Shown piece after piece: positions 9,705 to 22,225 of a stretch of DNA of 60,000 nt. Every line of letters starts with the position of its first letter. Positions within the stretch are counted from its first letter, which is position 1. The notes below the pieces were generated by a model. The model saw only the letters and a list, made by a program, of their open reading frames with translations, did not search any database and was not told the DNA's origin. This DNA is from Strigamia acuminata. Lineage: Eukaryota; Arthropoda; Chilopoda; Geophilomorpha; Linotaeniidae. Made by a program: the position numbers and the translations under genes. The stretch spans positions 62,507,369 through 62,567,368 of the forward strand of contig OX442314.1 of the NCBI GenBank assembly GCA_949358305.1. Direction: 5' to 3'.

Positions 9705-11259
9705 ACCTATCTAGCTGTCTCCAACTCAGCCAGTCTACAAGCTAGCGCAAGTCGCAACGGTGTGTCATCCTTCTCAGCTAATTGTCATTTCACAATCATC
9801 ATCACATTTCAAACTCTATCAGCTAAACTTCCTACTTGTTCATATTCTTCATGTCTTTTTTGAGGCTAATTTTATTCAACTTGACTTGAATCTTTGTTGG
9901 TTTGTCTCATTTGGAGAAAAAAGGAACTTATGGCGCAATGTCATCAAACCGGAGCACCACCTGGCGGATCCCGAGTGCTTTAATGGATGCCAAAATGTTC
10001 GTTCGGCCCGATGCGTTTGTATCATGATTTCGGCATTAGAAAGAGGTCGAGAAATTCTGCAACCAGGCTCATTCGATTGGAAATTGCATTCCACACAAGC
10101 CTGTATGTTTTTCTACTTGATTTCATCGAGGAAAGATTCCGTTTCGGGCGATCGAAGCCGGCGACCGCATGGCAAATTTCGTGCTGGCAAATTTAATTTC
10201 AATTCGACCCTAAAAACAAAAAAAAATGAAAAATGAACGGTTTAAAATATTTAAAAAATGTTTCCTGTGCAGAATTTGCCTCTCTTTCTAATGGTGCCAA
10301 TAACTTTTTGATCTGTGCTACAGTTTTTTTTTTTTTTTTTTATTTTTCAAAAAACGATAACTGTCATTTGCCAAAGAAGGAATGAAATAAATCAACAAAA
10401 TTTGTGAGAAATTGTGGGAAATTGTTGTTTAATGTTTCAAAAATTTGTCTACCTTAATAATTAGCATTGTCTAAAATGGATGAGTGTACACATTGCCCCA
10501 TAACTGGTCTGGTCTGGTCTAAATATGACCCACGCTGCATTCCTATATCAAAATTGCAATTATTTATCAGATAATTAAATAAATTAATAAAAATTCATCA
10601 CAATTCACTGAGAAATTCATCAAAAGCCATCTAAATCCATCTAAATCCATCAAAAGCCATCGAAATCCATCGAAATCCATCGAAATCTATCTAAATCCAT
10701 CTAAATCCATCAAAAGCCATCGAAATTCACCAAGAAATCATCAAAATTCACGAGAATTTCAACAAATTTCAAGAAAATTCCGACACCTACCATCAAAAGT
10801 TGATGAAAATCCATCTAATCCCATCAAATGCCATCGAAATTCACCAAGAAATCTTCAAAATTCACGAAAATTGATCAAAATTTCAAGGAAATTCACGAAA
10901 ATTGATCAAAATTTCAAGGAAATTCTGACACACCATCAAAAGTTGATGAAAATTTGGACAAAAATTTCATCAAAATCAATTTTAGAAATAGCATAGAGCC
11001 AGCCACATTTCAATTCAATTCATACAAACAGAATTAAACAAAACAAAATAGCTGGAGCTGCTCACCTGACCAGCTCAGCTCAGCTCAGCTCACGGAATGG
11101 CACAGTCCTGCCAGCTCACTCCACCTTGTATAACCACATGCATATATATACCCAGTACATACTACATGTAGACCAATACCCTAGTGTTATATAATAGCCT
11201 TTTTGTACCTCATTTCTAATTTTGTATTATTATTATTATTATTATATGATTCTCCCGAA

Positions 11260-11450
11260 GGAGTGGGCCGATCCTGGAGTTACTGCTATACCAGGCCAAC
11301 CCGTGGCAGGGGTGGAGCAAGCTCCGAGCACCTCACCGCATTCCAAAAATCAGTTTAATATTCTGGGTCCTCAATGAGGACCGTATCAGATATTAAGCTG
11401 ATAAGAACAGATACTACACTTTGATCTTAGCCAAAAGGCCGAGAAGCGAT
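11260..11450 (-). ncRNA. U2: U2 snRNA, copy 6
   Basis: Intact copy; branch-point recognition sequence 11412-11417, Sm site 11343-11350. Confidence 0.97.
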
Positions 11451-13005
11451 ACCTATCTAGCTGTCTCCAACTCAGCCAGTCTACAAGCTAGCGCAAGTCG
11501 CAACGGTGTGTCATCCTTCTCAGCTAATTGTCATTTCACAATCATCATCACATTTCAAACTCTATCAGCTAAACTTCCTACTTGTTCATATTCTTCATGT
11601 CTTTTTTGAGGCTAATTTTATTCAACTTGACTTGAATCTTTGTTGGTTTGTCTCATTTGGAGAAAAAAGGAACTTATGGCGCAATGTCATCAAACCGGAG
11701 CACCACCTGGCGGATCCCGAGTGCTTTAATGGATGCCAAAATGTTCGTTCGGCCCGATGCGTTTGTATCATGATTTCGGCATTAGAAAGAGGTCGAGAAA
11801 TTCTGCAACCAGGCTCATTCGATTGGAAATTGCATTCCACACAAGCCTGTATGTTTTTCTACTTGATTTCATCGAGGAAAGATTCCGTTTCGGGCGATCG
11901 AAGCCGGCGACCGCATGGCAAATTTCGTGCTGGCAAATTTAATTTCAATTCGACCCTAAAAACAAAAAAAAATGAAAAATGAACGGTTTAAAATATTTAA
12001 AAAATGTTTCCTGTGCAGAATTTGCCTCTCTTTCTAATGGTGCCAATAACTTTTTGATCTGTGCTACAGTTTTTTTTTTTTTTTTTTATTTTTCAAAAAA
12101 CGATAACTGTCATTTGCCAAAGAAGGAATGAAATAAATCAACAAAATTTGTGAGAAATTGTGGGAAATTGTTGTTTAATGTTTCAAAAATTTGTCTACCT
12201 TAATAATTAGCATTGTCTAAAATGGATGAGTGTACACATTGCCCCATAACTGGTCTGGTCTGGTCTAAATATGACCCACGCTGCATTCCTATATCAAAAT
12301 TGCAATTATTTATCAGATAATTAAATAAATTAATAAAAATTCATCACAATTCACTGAGAAATTCATCAAAAGCCATCTAAATCCATCTAAATCCATCAAA
12401 AGCCATCGAAATCCATCGAAATCCATCGAAATCTATCTAAATCCATCTAAATCCATCAAAAGCCATCGAAATTCACCAAGAAATCATCAAAATTCACGAG
12501 AATTTCAACAAATTTCAAGAAAATTCCGACACCTACCATCAAAAGTTGATGAAAATCCATCTAATCCCATCAAATGCCATCGAAATTCACCAAGAAATCT
12601 TCAAAATTCACGAAAATTGATCAAAATTTCAAGGAAATTCACGAAAATTGATCAAAATTTCAAGGAAATTCTGACACACCATCAAAAGTTGATGAAAATT
12701 TGGACAAAAATTTCATCAAAATCAATTTTAGAAATAGCATAGAGCCAGCCACATTTCAATTCAATTCATACAAACAGAATTAAACAAAACAAAATAGCTG
12801 GAGCTGCTCACCTGACCAGCTCAGCTCAGCTCAGCTCACGGAATGGCACAGTCCTGCCAGCTCACTCCACCTTGTATAACCACATGCATATATATACCCA
12901 GTACATACTACATGTAGACCAATACCCTAGTGTTATATAATAGCCTTTTTGTACCTCATTTCTAATTTTGTATTATTATTATTATTATTATATGATTCTC
13001 CCGAA

Positions 13006-13196
13006 GGAGTGGGCCGATCCTGGAGTTACTGCTATACCAGGCCAACCCGTGGCAGGGGTGGAGCAAGCTCCGAGCACCTCACCGCATTCCAAAAATCAGT
13101 TTAATATTCTGGGTCCTCAATGAGGACCGTATCAGATATTAAGCTGATAAGAACAGATACTACACTTTGATCTTAGCCAAAAGGCCGAGAAGCGAT
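13006..13196 (-). ncRNA. U2: U2 snRNA, copy 7
   Basis: Intact copy; branch-point recognition sequence 13158-13163, Sm site 13089-13096. Confidence 0.97.
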
Positions 13197-14751
13197 ACCT
13201 ATCTAGCTGTCTCCAACTCAGCCAGTCTACAAGCTAGCGCAAGTCGCAACGGTGTGTCATCCTTCTCAGCTAATTGTCATTTCACAATCATCATCACATT
13301 TCAAACTCTATCAGCTAAACTTCCTACTTGTTCATATTCTTCATGTCTTTTTTGAGGCTAATTTTATTCAACTTGACTTGAATCTTTGTTGGTTTGTCTC
13401 ATTTGGAGAAAAAAGGAACTTATGGCGCAATGTCATCAAACCGGAGCACCACCTGGCGGATCCCGAGTGCTTTAATGGATGCCAAAATGTTCGTTCGGCC
13501 CGATGCGTTTGTATCATGATTTCGGCATTAGAAAGAGGTCGAGAAATTCTGCAACCAGGCTCATTCGATTGGAAATTGCATTCCACACAAGCCTGTATGT
13601 TTTTCTACTTGATTTCATCGAGGAAAGATTCCGTTTCGGGCGATCGAAGCCGGCGACCGCATGGCAAATTTCGTGCTGGCAAATTTAATTTCAATTCGAC
13701 CCTAAAAACAAAAAAAAATGAAAAATGAACGGTTTAAAATATTTAAAAAATGTTTCCTGTGCAGAATTTGCCTCTCTTTCTAATGGTGCCAATAACTTTT
13801 TGATCTGTGCTACAGTTTTTTTTTTTTTTTTTTATTTTTCAAAAAACGATAACTGTCATTTGCCAAAGAAGGAATGAAATAAATCAACAAAATTTGTGAG
13901 AAATTGTGGGAAATTGTTGTTTAATGTTTCAAAAATTTGTCTACCTTAATAATTAGCATTGTCTAAAATGGATGAGTGTACACATTGCCCCATAACTGGT
14001 CTGGTCTGGTCTAAATATGACCCACGCTGCATTCCTATATCAAAATTGCAATTATTTATCAGATAATTAAATAAATTAATAAAAATTCATCACAATTCAC
14101 TGAGAAATTCATCAAAAGCCATCTAAATCCATCTAAATCCATCAAAAGCCATCGAAATCCATCGAAATCCATCGAAATCTATCTAAATCCATCTAAATCC
14201 ATCAAAAGCCATCGAAATTCACCAAGAAATCATCAAAATTCACGAGAATTTCAACAAATTTCAAGAAAATTCCGACACCTACCATCAAAAGTTGATGAAA
14301 ATCCATCTAATCCCATCAAATGCCATCGAAATTCACCAAGAAATCTTCAAAATTCACGAAAATTGATCAAAATTTCAAGGAAATTCACGAAAATTGATCA
14401 AAATTTCAAGGAAATTCTGACACACCATCAAAAGTTGATGAAAATTTGGACAAAAATTTCATCAAAATCAATTTTAGAAATAGCATAGAGCCAGCCACAT
14501 TTCAATTCAATTCATACAAACAGAATTAAACAAAACAAAATAGCTGGAGCTGCTCACCTGACCAGCTCAGCTCAGCTCAGCTCACGGAATGGCACAGTCC
14601 TGCCAGCTCACTCCACCTTGTATAACCACATGCATATATATACCCAGTACATACTACATGTAGACCAATACCCTAGTGTTATATAATAGCCTTTTTGTAC
14701 CTCATTTCTAATTTTGTATTATTATTATTATTATTATATGATTCTCCCGAA

Positions 14752-14942
14752 GGAGTGGGCCGATCCTGGAGTTACTGCTATACCAGGCCAACCCGTGGCA
14801 GGGGTGGAGCAAGCTCCGAGCACCTCACCGCATTCCAAAAATCAGTTTAATATTCTGGGTCCTCAATGAGGACCGTATCAGATATTAAGCTGATAAGAAC
14901 AGATACTACACTTTGATCTTAGCCAAAAGGCCGAGAAGCGAT
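14752..14942 (-). ncRNA. U2: U2 snRNA, copy 8
   Basis: Intact copy; branch-point recognition sequence 14904-14909, Sm site 14835-14842. It is the last intact copy before the second insertion. Confidence 0.97.
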
Positions 14943-16632
14943 ACCTATCTAGCTGTCTCCAACTCAGCCAGTCTACAAGCTAGCGCAAGTCGCAACGGTG
15001 TGTCATCCTTCTCAGCTAATTGTCATTTCACAATCATCATCACATTTCAAACTCTATCAGCTAAACTTCCTACTTGTTCATATTCTTCATGTCTTTTTTG
15101 AGGCTAATTTTATTCAACTTGACTTGAATCTTTGTTGGTTTGTCTCATTTGGAGAAAAAAGGAACTTATGGCGCAATGTCATCAAACCGGAGCACCACCT
15201 GGCGGATCCCGAGTGCTTTAATGGATGCCAAAATGTTCGTTCGGCCCGATGCGTTTGTATCATGATTTCGGCATTAGAAAGAGGTCGAGAAATTCTGCAA
15301 CCAGGCTCATTCGATTGGAAATTGCATTCCACACAAGCCTGTATGTTTTTCTACTTGATTTCATCGAGGAAAGATTCCGTTTCGGGCGATCGAAGCCGGC
15401 GACCGCATGGCAAATTTCGTGCTGGCAAATTTAATTTCAATTCGACCCTAAAAACAAAAAAAAATGAAAAATGAACGGTTTAAAATATTTAAAAAATGTT
15501 TCCTGTGCAGAATTTGCCTCTCTTTCTAATGGTGCCAATAACTTTTTGATCTGTGCTACAGTTTTTTTTTTTTTTTTTTATTTTTCAAAAAACGATAACT
15601 GTCATTTGCCAAAGAAGGAATGAAATAAATCAACAAAATTTGTGAGAAATTGTGGGAAATTGTTGTTTAATGTTTCAAAAATTTGTCTACCTTAATAATT
15701 AGCATTGTCTAAAATGGATGAGTGTACACATTGCCCCATAACTGGTCTGGTCTGGTCTAAATATGACCCACGCTGCATTCCTATATCAAAATTGCAATTA
15801 TTTATCAGATAATTAAATAAATTAATAAAAATTCATCACAATTCACTGAGAAATTCATCAAAAGCCATCTAAATCCATCTAAATCCATCAAAAGCCATCG
15901 AAATCCATCGAAATCCATCGAAATCTATCTAAATCCATCTAAATCCATCAAAAGCCATCGAAATTCACCAAGAAATCATCAAAATTCACGAGAATTTCAA
16001 CAAATTTCAAGAAAATTCCGACACCTACCATCAAAAGTTGATGAAAATCCATCTAATCCCATCAAATGCCATCGAAATTCACCAAGAAATCTTCAAAATT
16101 CACGAAAATTGATCAAAATTTCAAGGAAATTCACGAAAATTGATCAAAATTTCAAGGAAATTCTGACACACCATCAAAAGTTGATGAAAATTTGGACAAA
16201 AATTTCATCAAAATCAATTTTAGAAATAGCATAGAGCCAGCCACATTTCAATTCAATTCATACAAACAGAATTAAACAAAACAAAATAGCTGGAGCTGCT
16301 CACCTGACCAGCTCAGCTCAGCTCAGCTCACGGAATGGCACAGTCCTGCCAGCTCACTCCACCTTGTATAACCACATGCATATATATACCCAGTACATAC
16401 TACATGTAGACCAATACCCTAGTGTTATATAATAGCCTTTTTGTACCTCATTTCTAATTTTGTATTATTATTATTATTATTATATGATTCTCCCGAAGGA
16501 GTGGGCCGATCCTGGAGTTACTGCTATACCAGGCCAACCCGTGGCAGGGGTGGAGCAAGCTCCGAGCACCTCACCGCATTCCAAAAATCAGTTTAATATT
16601 CTGGGTCCTCAATGAGGACCGTATCAGATATT

Positions 16633-16648
16633 AAGCTGATAAGAACAG
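16633..16648. repeat. Target-site duplication of copy B (left; right copy 18678-18693)
   Basis: The same 16-mer aagctgataagaacag on both sides, identical to that of the insertion at 2372-4410. Confidence 0.95.
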
Positions 16649-18677
16649 CCGCCAGGGAAGGTTGCATGCCAAGTGGCTCCTACCGTCGATCCCGTTTTTG
16701 AGACCTTTATGCACGATTTTTGGATTTTCCTGCAGTAAATACAGCGTATACATGTGCATTCGACCTTTGCACGTGGTTTTTGGCAAGTTTTCCGTAAGTT
16801 TTTGGCAGTTTTTTGACTTTTTTGCGATCGCCGAAACACGTGGCGACGATCGCCGATCTTCCGTCTTCGATTCCGAGATTTCTAACGGTCCGTTTGCTGT
16901 GTTCTTTACACGAAACTGACCGCCAGCACCTCCTCTACAAGTGGGTATTGGTTTCGGAACCGGGAGAAGTCTTTTTTCGCCGTTTTCGCGACTTTTTGTG
17001 ACCGCCGAAACACGTGGCGACGATCGCCGAATTCCCGTTATCGGTTTTTCGGCAACTACAGGCCGTAGATAGGTCGAATTGGTGTGTTCTTGGCACCAAA
17101 TTGTGCGCCAGAACCTCCTCTGTCGATCTCTATTGGTTTCCGGTTCAACCGGAATCGTTTTTCGGTCGAATTTTTCGTTTTTCGTCCGATTCGCGATCGG
17201 CGAATACACGCGGTATTGATATACGTCGCCCAGACGTTTTTCTTTCGTGCCGATGGATAGAATTATCGATTGCAGACTTGATGCTGGCTTAACACCCATA
17301 CATCTACTAGAAGCTCTTCTTAAAAAGCTAGGAAGACACACGGAAGATGGAGAACCCACGATCAAAGGGATTCAATGTGTCGGTGGTTTAAAATTCGAAG
17401 CTTTGCTGACCAGTCAGGAACTGGTCGACCAACTAGCTGATTCCAGCGGTGCTACGGTCGACGGTTTGCGAATTTTGTGGGCACCACGAATTCGTCGTGA
17501 CAAACGTGTTATTATTAAAGGACTTTCGATGACGGTTCCACTGACCGAGGTGGATTACGAAATGCGCAAGTTGGGCAGTGTAACGTCCGTAGCGTACGAG
17601 AAGTTCGAAAACCATGAGTCGATTATCAATGGAAACATCATCGTGATGATTACCAGCGACAATTTGCCTAGCAAAATCGTAATTGGGGATTTTTCTGGCC
17701 ACCTTATCTACAAGGGCATGGGCCCCTACTGCCCCAAGTGCGACACGACGGACCACTACGCATCGGTGTGCCCGAAAACGAAATGTTATAACTGTAATGA
17801 GTTTGGCCACGTAAGCAGATTTTGCACGACCGATTGCAAAACTTGTAACAAACCGGGACACACGTCTGCCAACTGCCGTGTCCGTGTCCGTGCTGCAAAG
17901 TCGAAAAACGCAGCGCAAGAAATTCGAAAACCAAGCGATCCGAAGAATATTACGTGCTATAACTGCAAAAAACGGGGCCATATCAGCAGCGATTGCAAGG
18001 AAAACTGCGGGATCTGCAAGAAGCCGGGCCATATTTCGAGAGACTGCTCGATTCGACACGAAAAAATGGCCAAGAAAACCAAAGCGCCCACAGAAAAGCG
18101 ACGACGAGATGAAACGAAACAGATTGACGAAACGAAACCGGTCGACGAAACGAAACCGGTTGACGAAACGACTGTCATGGAACAAATCGCCCCTGTTGCC
18201 ACTGCTGCTTCCGTCTCAAAAACTATCGTCCCGGACAGGTACAGCGACTTGACCGTGGAGGAATACGAAGCATATTGCGCGGAGCAAAATAGATTATGTT
18301 TTGGCGATACGGACAGCGAGGGGGAGAACGAAATGGACTTTGAAGAGCAGACGAAACGAACCAGGGACGACAGCGATGATGATTTCACGGTTGTGAAAAA
18401 CAAGAAATCGCGGATAAAGGAACGACGATCCTGATCCTGCCGCAAGAAAAACTTGACAAAAATACGGTTTTGTTCTTAATTGACAATTGATTAACTTTTA
18501 TTGTTCGTTTACTTATTTATTATAATGTATTATTATTATCGTAACTCTTGTATAATATGCATCTATACGTGATGGGTGCTCGATTATTGTGAATTTTTAA
18601 TTATGTAACCAACTGGTGTGCACTTGTACTCCTTTTTTAGTCGGATAGAAATAAAATGGCCCTAAGGGTATTAAGCT
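16649..18677 (+). mobile_element. ORF1-only U2-targeting LINE (Keno-like half-LINE), copy B
   Basis: This 2029-bp element is collinear with the one at 2372-4410. By eye it differs by about 18 substitutions, a 1-bp deletion in a T run of the 5' UTR and a 9-bp in-frame deletion in ORF1, roughly 0.9 percent divergence. About ten of the substitutions are in the 5' UTR. The flanking U2 units show no difference that I can see, so the two insertions are either independent events from different source copies or an old duplication whose insert escaped homogenisation. Confidence 0.85.
17253..18434 (+). CDS. LINE ORF1 protein with five CCHC zinc knuckles, copy B
   Basis: This 393-aa protein is collinear with the ORF1 at 2977-4167. 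Of seven coding substitutions I noted, four are silent; the changes are N to D in the first knuckle (CPKCDTTDHYASVC), V to E in the DETK repeat and D to E near the C-terminus. A 9-bp deletion removes three residues of the acidic DSEDSE repeat without breaking the frame. All cysteine and histidine ligands are kept. The retained frame in both copies fits selection on ORF1 or a short time since insertion. Confidence 0.9.
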   Translation: MDRIIDCRLDAGLTPIHLLEALLKKLGRHTEDGEPTIKGIQCVGGLKFEALLTSQELVDQLADSSGATVDGLRILWAPRIRRDKRVIIKGLSMTVPLTEVDYEMRKLGSVTSVAYEKFENHESIINGNIIVMITSDNLPSKIVIGDFSGHLIYKGMGPYCPKCDTTDHYASVCPKTKCYNCNEFGHVSRFCTTDCKTCNKPGHTSANCRVRVRAAKSKNAAQEIRKPSDPKNITCYNCKKRGHISSDCKENCGICKKPGHISRDCSIRHEKMAKKTKAPTEKRRRDETKQIDETKPVDETKPVDETTVMEQIAPVATAASVSKTIVPDRYSDLTVEEYEAYCAEQNRLCFGDTDSEGENEMDFEEQTKRTRDDSDDDFTVVKNKKSRIKERRS

Positions 18678-20288
18678 AAGCTGATAAGAACAGATACTAC
18701 ACTTTGATCTTAGCCAAAAGGCCGAGAAGCGATACCTATCTAGCTGTCTCCAACTCAGCCAGTCTACAAGCTAGCGCAAGTCGCAACGGTGTGTCATCCT
18801 TCTCAGCTAATTGTCATTTCACAATCATCATCACATTTCAAACTCTATCAGCTAAACTTCCTACTTGTTCATATTCTTCATGTCTTTTTTGAGGCTAATT
18901 TTATTCAACTTGACTTGAATCTTTGTTGGTTTGTCTCATTTGGAGAAAAAAGGAACTTATGGCGCAATGTCATCAAACCGGAGCACCACCTGGCGGATCC
19001 CGAGTGCTTTAATGGATGCCAAAATGTTCGTTCGGCCCGATGCGTTTGTATCATGATTTCGGCATTAGAAAGAGGTCGAGAAATTCTGCAACCAGGCTCA
19101 TTCGATTGGAAATTGCATTCCACACAAGCCTGTATGTTTTTCTACTTGATTTCATCGAGGAAAGATTCCGTTTCGGGCGATCGAAGCCGGCGACCGCATG
19201 GCAAATTTCGTGCTGGCAAATTTAATTTCAATTCGACCCTAAAAACAAAAAAAAATGAAAAATGAACGGTTTAAAATATTTAAAAAATGTTTCCTGTGCA
19301 GAATTTGCCTCTCTTTCTAATGGTGCCAATAACTTTTTGATCTGTGCTACAGTTTTTTTTTTTTTTTTTTATTTTTCAAAAAACGATAACTGTCATTTGC
19401 CAAAGAAGGAATGAAATAAATCAACAAAATTTGTGAGAAATTGTGGGAAATTGTTGTTTAATGTTTCAAAAATTTGTCTACCTTAATAATTAGCATTGTC
19501 TAAAATGGATGAGTGTACACATTGCCCCATAACTGGTCTGGTCTGGTCTAAATATGACCCACGCTGCATTCCTATATCAAAATTGCAATTATTTATCAGA
19601 TAATTAAATAAATTAATAAAAATTCATCACAATTCACTGAGAAATTCATCAAAAGCCATCTAAATCCATCTAAATCCATCAAAAGCCATCGAAATCCATC
19701 GAAATCCATCGAAATCTATCTAAATCCATCTAAATCCATCAAAAGCCATCGAAATTCACCAAGAAATCATCAAAATTCACGAGAATTTCAACAAATTTCA
19801 AGAAAATTCCGACACCTACCATCAAAAGTTGATGAAAATCCATCTAATCCCATCAAATGCCATCGAAATTCACCAAGAAATCTTCAAAATTCACGAAAAT
19901 TGATCAAAATTTCAAGGAAATTCACGAAAATTGATCAAAATTTCAAGGAAATTCTGACACACCATCAAAAGTTGATGAAAATTTGGACAAAAATTTCATC
20001 AAAATCAATTTTAGAAATAGCATAGAGCCAGCCACATTTCAATTCAATTCATACAAACAGAATTAAACAAAACAAAATAGCTGGAGCTGCTCACCTGACC
20101 AGCTCAGCTCAGCTCAGCTCACGGAATGGCACAGTCCTGCCAGCTCACTCCACCTTGTATAACCACATGCATATATATACCCAGTACATACTACATGTAG
20201 ACCAATACCCTAGTGTTATATAATAGCCTTTTTGTACCTCATTTCTAATTTTGTATTATTATTATTATTATTATATGATTCTCCCGAA

Positions 20289-20479
20289 GGAGTGGGCCGA
20301 TCCTGGAGTTACTGCTATACCAGGCCAACCCGTGGCAGGGGTGGAGCAAGCTCCGAGCACCTCACCGCATTCCAAAAATCAGTTTAATATTCTGGGTCCT
20401 CAATGAGGACCGTATCAGATATTAAGCTGATAAGAACAGATACTACACTTTGATCTTAGCCAAAAGGCCGAGAAGCGAT
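20289..20479 (-). ncRNA. U2: U2 snRNA, copy 10
   Basis: Intact copy; branch-point recognition sequence 20441-20446, Sm site 20372-20379. Confidence 0.97.
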
Positions 20480-22034
20480 ACCTATCTAGCTGTCTCCAAC
20501 TCAGCCAGTCTACAAGCTAGCGCAAGTCGCAACGGTGTGTCATCCTTCTCAGCTAATTGTCATTTCACAATCATCATCACATTTCAAACTCTATCAGCTA
20601 AACTTCCTACTTGTTCATATTCTTCATGTCTTTTTTGAGGCTAATTTTATTCAACTTGACTTGAATCTTTGTTGGTTTGTCTCATTTGGAGAAAAAAGGA
20701 ACTTATGGCGCAATGTCATCAAACCGGAGCACCACCTGGCGGATCCCGAGTGCTTTAATGGATGCCAAAATGTTCGTTCGGCCCGATGCGTTTGTATCAT
20801 GATTTCGGCATTAGAAAGAGGTCGAGAAATTCTGCAACCAGGCTCATTCGATTGGAAATTGCATTCCACACAAGCCTGTATGTTTTTCTACTTGATTTCA
20901 TCGAGGAAAGATTCCGTTTCGGGCGATCGAAGCCGGCGACCGCATGGCAAATTTCGTGCTGGCAAATTTAATTTCAATTCGACCCTAAAAACAAAAAAAA
21001 ATGAAAAATGAACGGTTTAAAATATTTAAAAAATGTTTCCTGTGCAGAATTTGCCTCTCTTTCTAATGGTGCCAATAACTTTTTGATCTGTGCTACAGTT
21101 TTTTTTTTTTTTTTTTATTTTTCAAAAAACGATAACTGTCATTTGCCAAAGAAGGAATGAAATAAATCAACAAAATTTGTGAGAAATTGTGGGAAATTGT
21201 TGTTTAATGTTTCAAAAATTTGTCTACCTTAATAATTAGCATTGTCTAAAATGGATGAGTGTACACATTGCCCCATAACTGGTCTGGTCTGGTCTAAATA
21301 TGACCCACGCTGCATTCCTATATCAAAATTGCAATTATTTATCAGATAATTAAATAAATTAATAAAAATTCATCACAATTCACTGAGAAATTCATCAAAA
21401 GCCATCTAAATCCATCTAAATCCATCAAAAGCCATCGAAATCCATCGAAATCCATCGAAATCTATCTAAATCCATCTAAATCCATCAAAAGCCATCGAAA
21501 TTCACCAAGAAATCATCAAAATTCACGAGAATTTCAACAAATTTCAAGAAAATTCCGACACCTACCATCAAAAGTTGATGAAAATCCATCTAATCCCATC
21601 AAATGCCATCGAAATTCACCAAGAAATCTTCAAAATTCACGAAAATTGATCAAAATTTCAAGGAAATTCACGAAAATTGATCAAAATTTCAAGGAAATTC
21701 TGACACACCATCAAAAGTTGATGAAAATTTGGACAAAAATTTCATCAAAATCAATTTTAGAAATAGCATAGAGCCAGCCACATTTCAATTCAATTCATAC
21801 AAACAGAATTAAACAAAACAAAATAGCTGGAGCTGCTCACCTGACCAGCTCAGCTCAGCTCAGCTCACGGAATGGCACAGTCCTGCCAGCTCACTCCACC
21901 TTGTATAACCACATGCATATATATACCCAGTACATACTACATGTAGACCAATACCCTAGTGTTATATAATAGCCTTTTTGTACCTCATTTCTAATTTTGT
22001 ATTATTATTATTATTATTATATGATTCTCCCGAA

Positions 22035-22225
22035 GGAGTGGGCCGATCCTGGAGTTACTGCTATACCAGGCCAACCCGTGGCAGGGGTGGAGCAAGCTCC
22101 GAGCACCTCACCGCATTCCAAAAATCAGTTTAATATTCTGGGTCCTCAATGAGGACCGTATCAGATATTAAGCTGATAAGAACAGATACTACACTTTGAT
22201 CTTAGCCAAAAGGCCGAGAAGCGAT
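22035..22225 (-). ncRNA. U2: U2 snRNA, copy 11 (last in array)
   Basis: Intact copy; branch-point recognition sequence 22187-22192, Sm site 22118-22125. The spacer on its upstream side continues to 23727, where the array stops. Confidence 0.97.

Larger units (their letters stand above)
16498..18733 (-). pseudogene. U2: U2 snRNA copy 9, split by a LINE insertion
   Basis: The U2 3' part (16498-16648) and 5' part (18678-18733) flank a 2029-bp element. The break is at exactly the same nucleotide as in copy 2, with the same duplication of RNA nt 41-56 (16633-16648 and 18678-18693). Confidence 0.95.

Noticed and set aside
16631-17365. 244-aa minus-strand ORF across the LINE 5' UTR of copy B
   Set aside because: It is antisense to the element, starts inside ORF1, ends in U2, and is broken in copy A by a one-base change in a T run.
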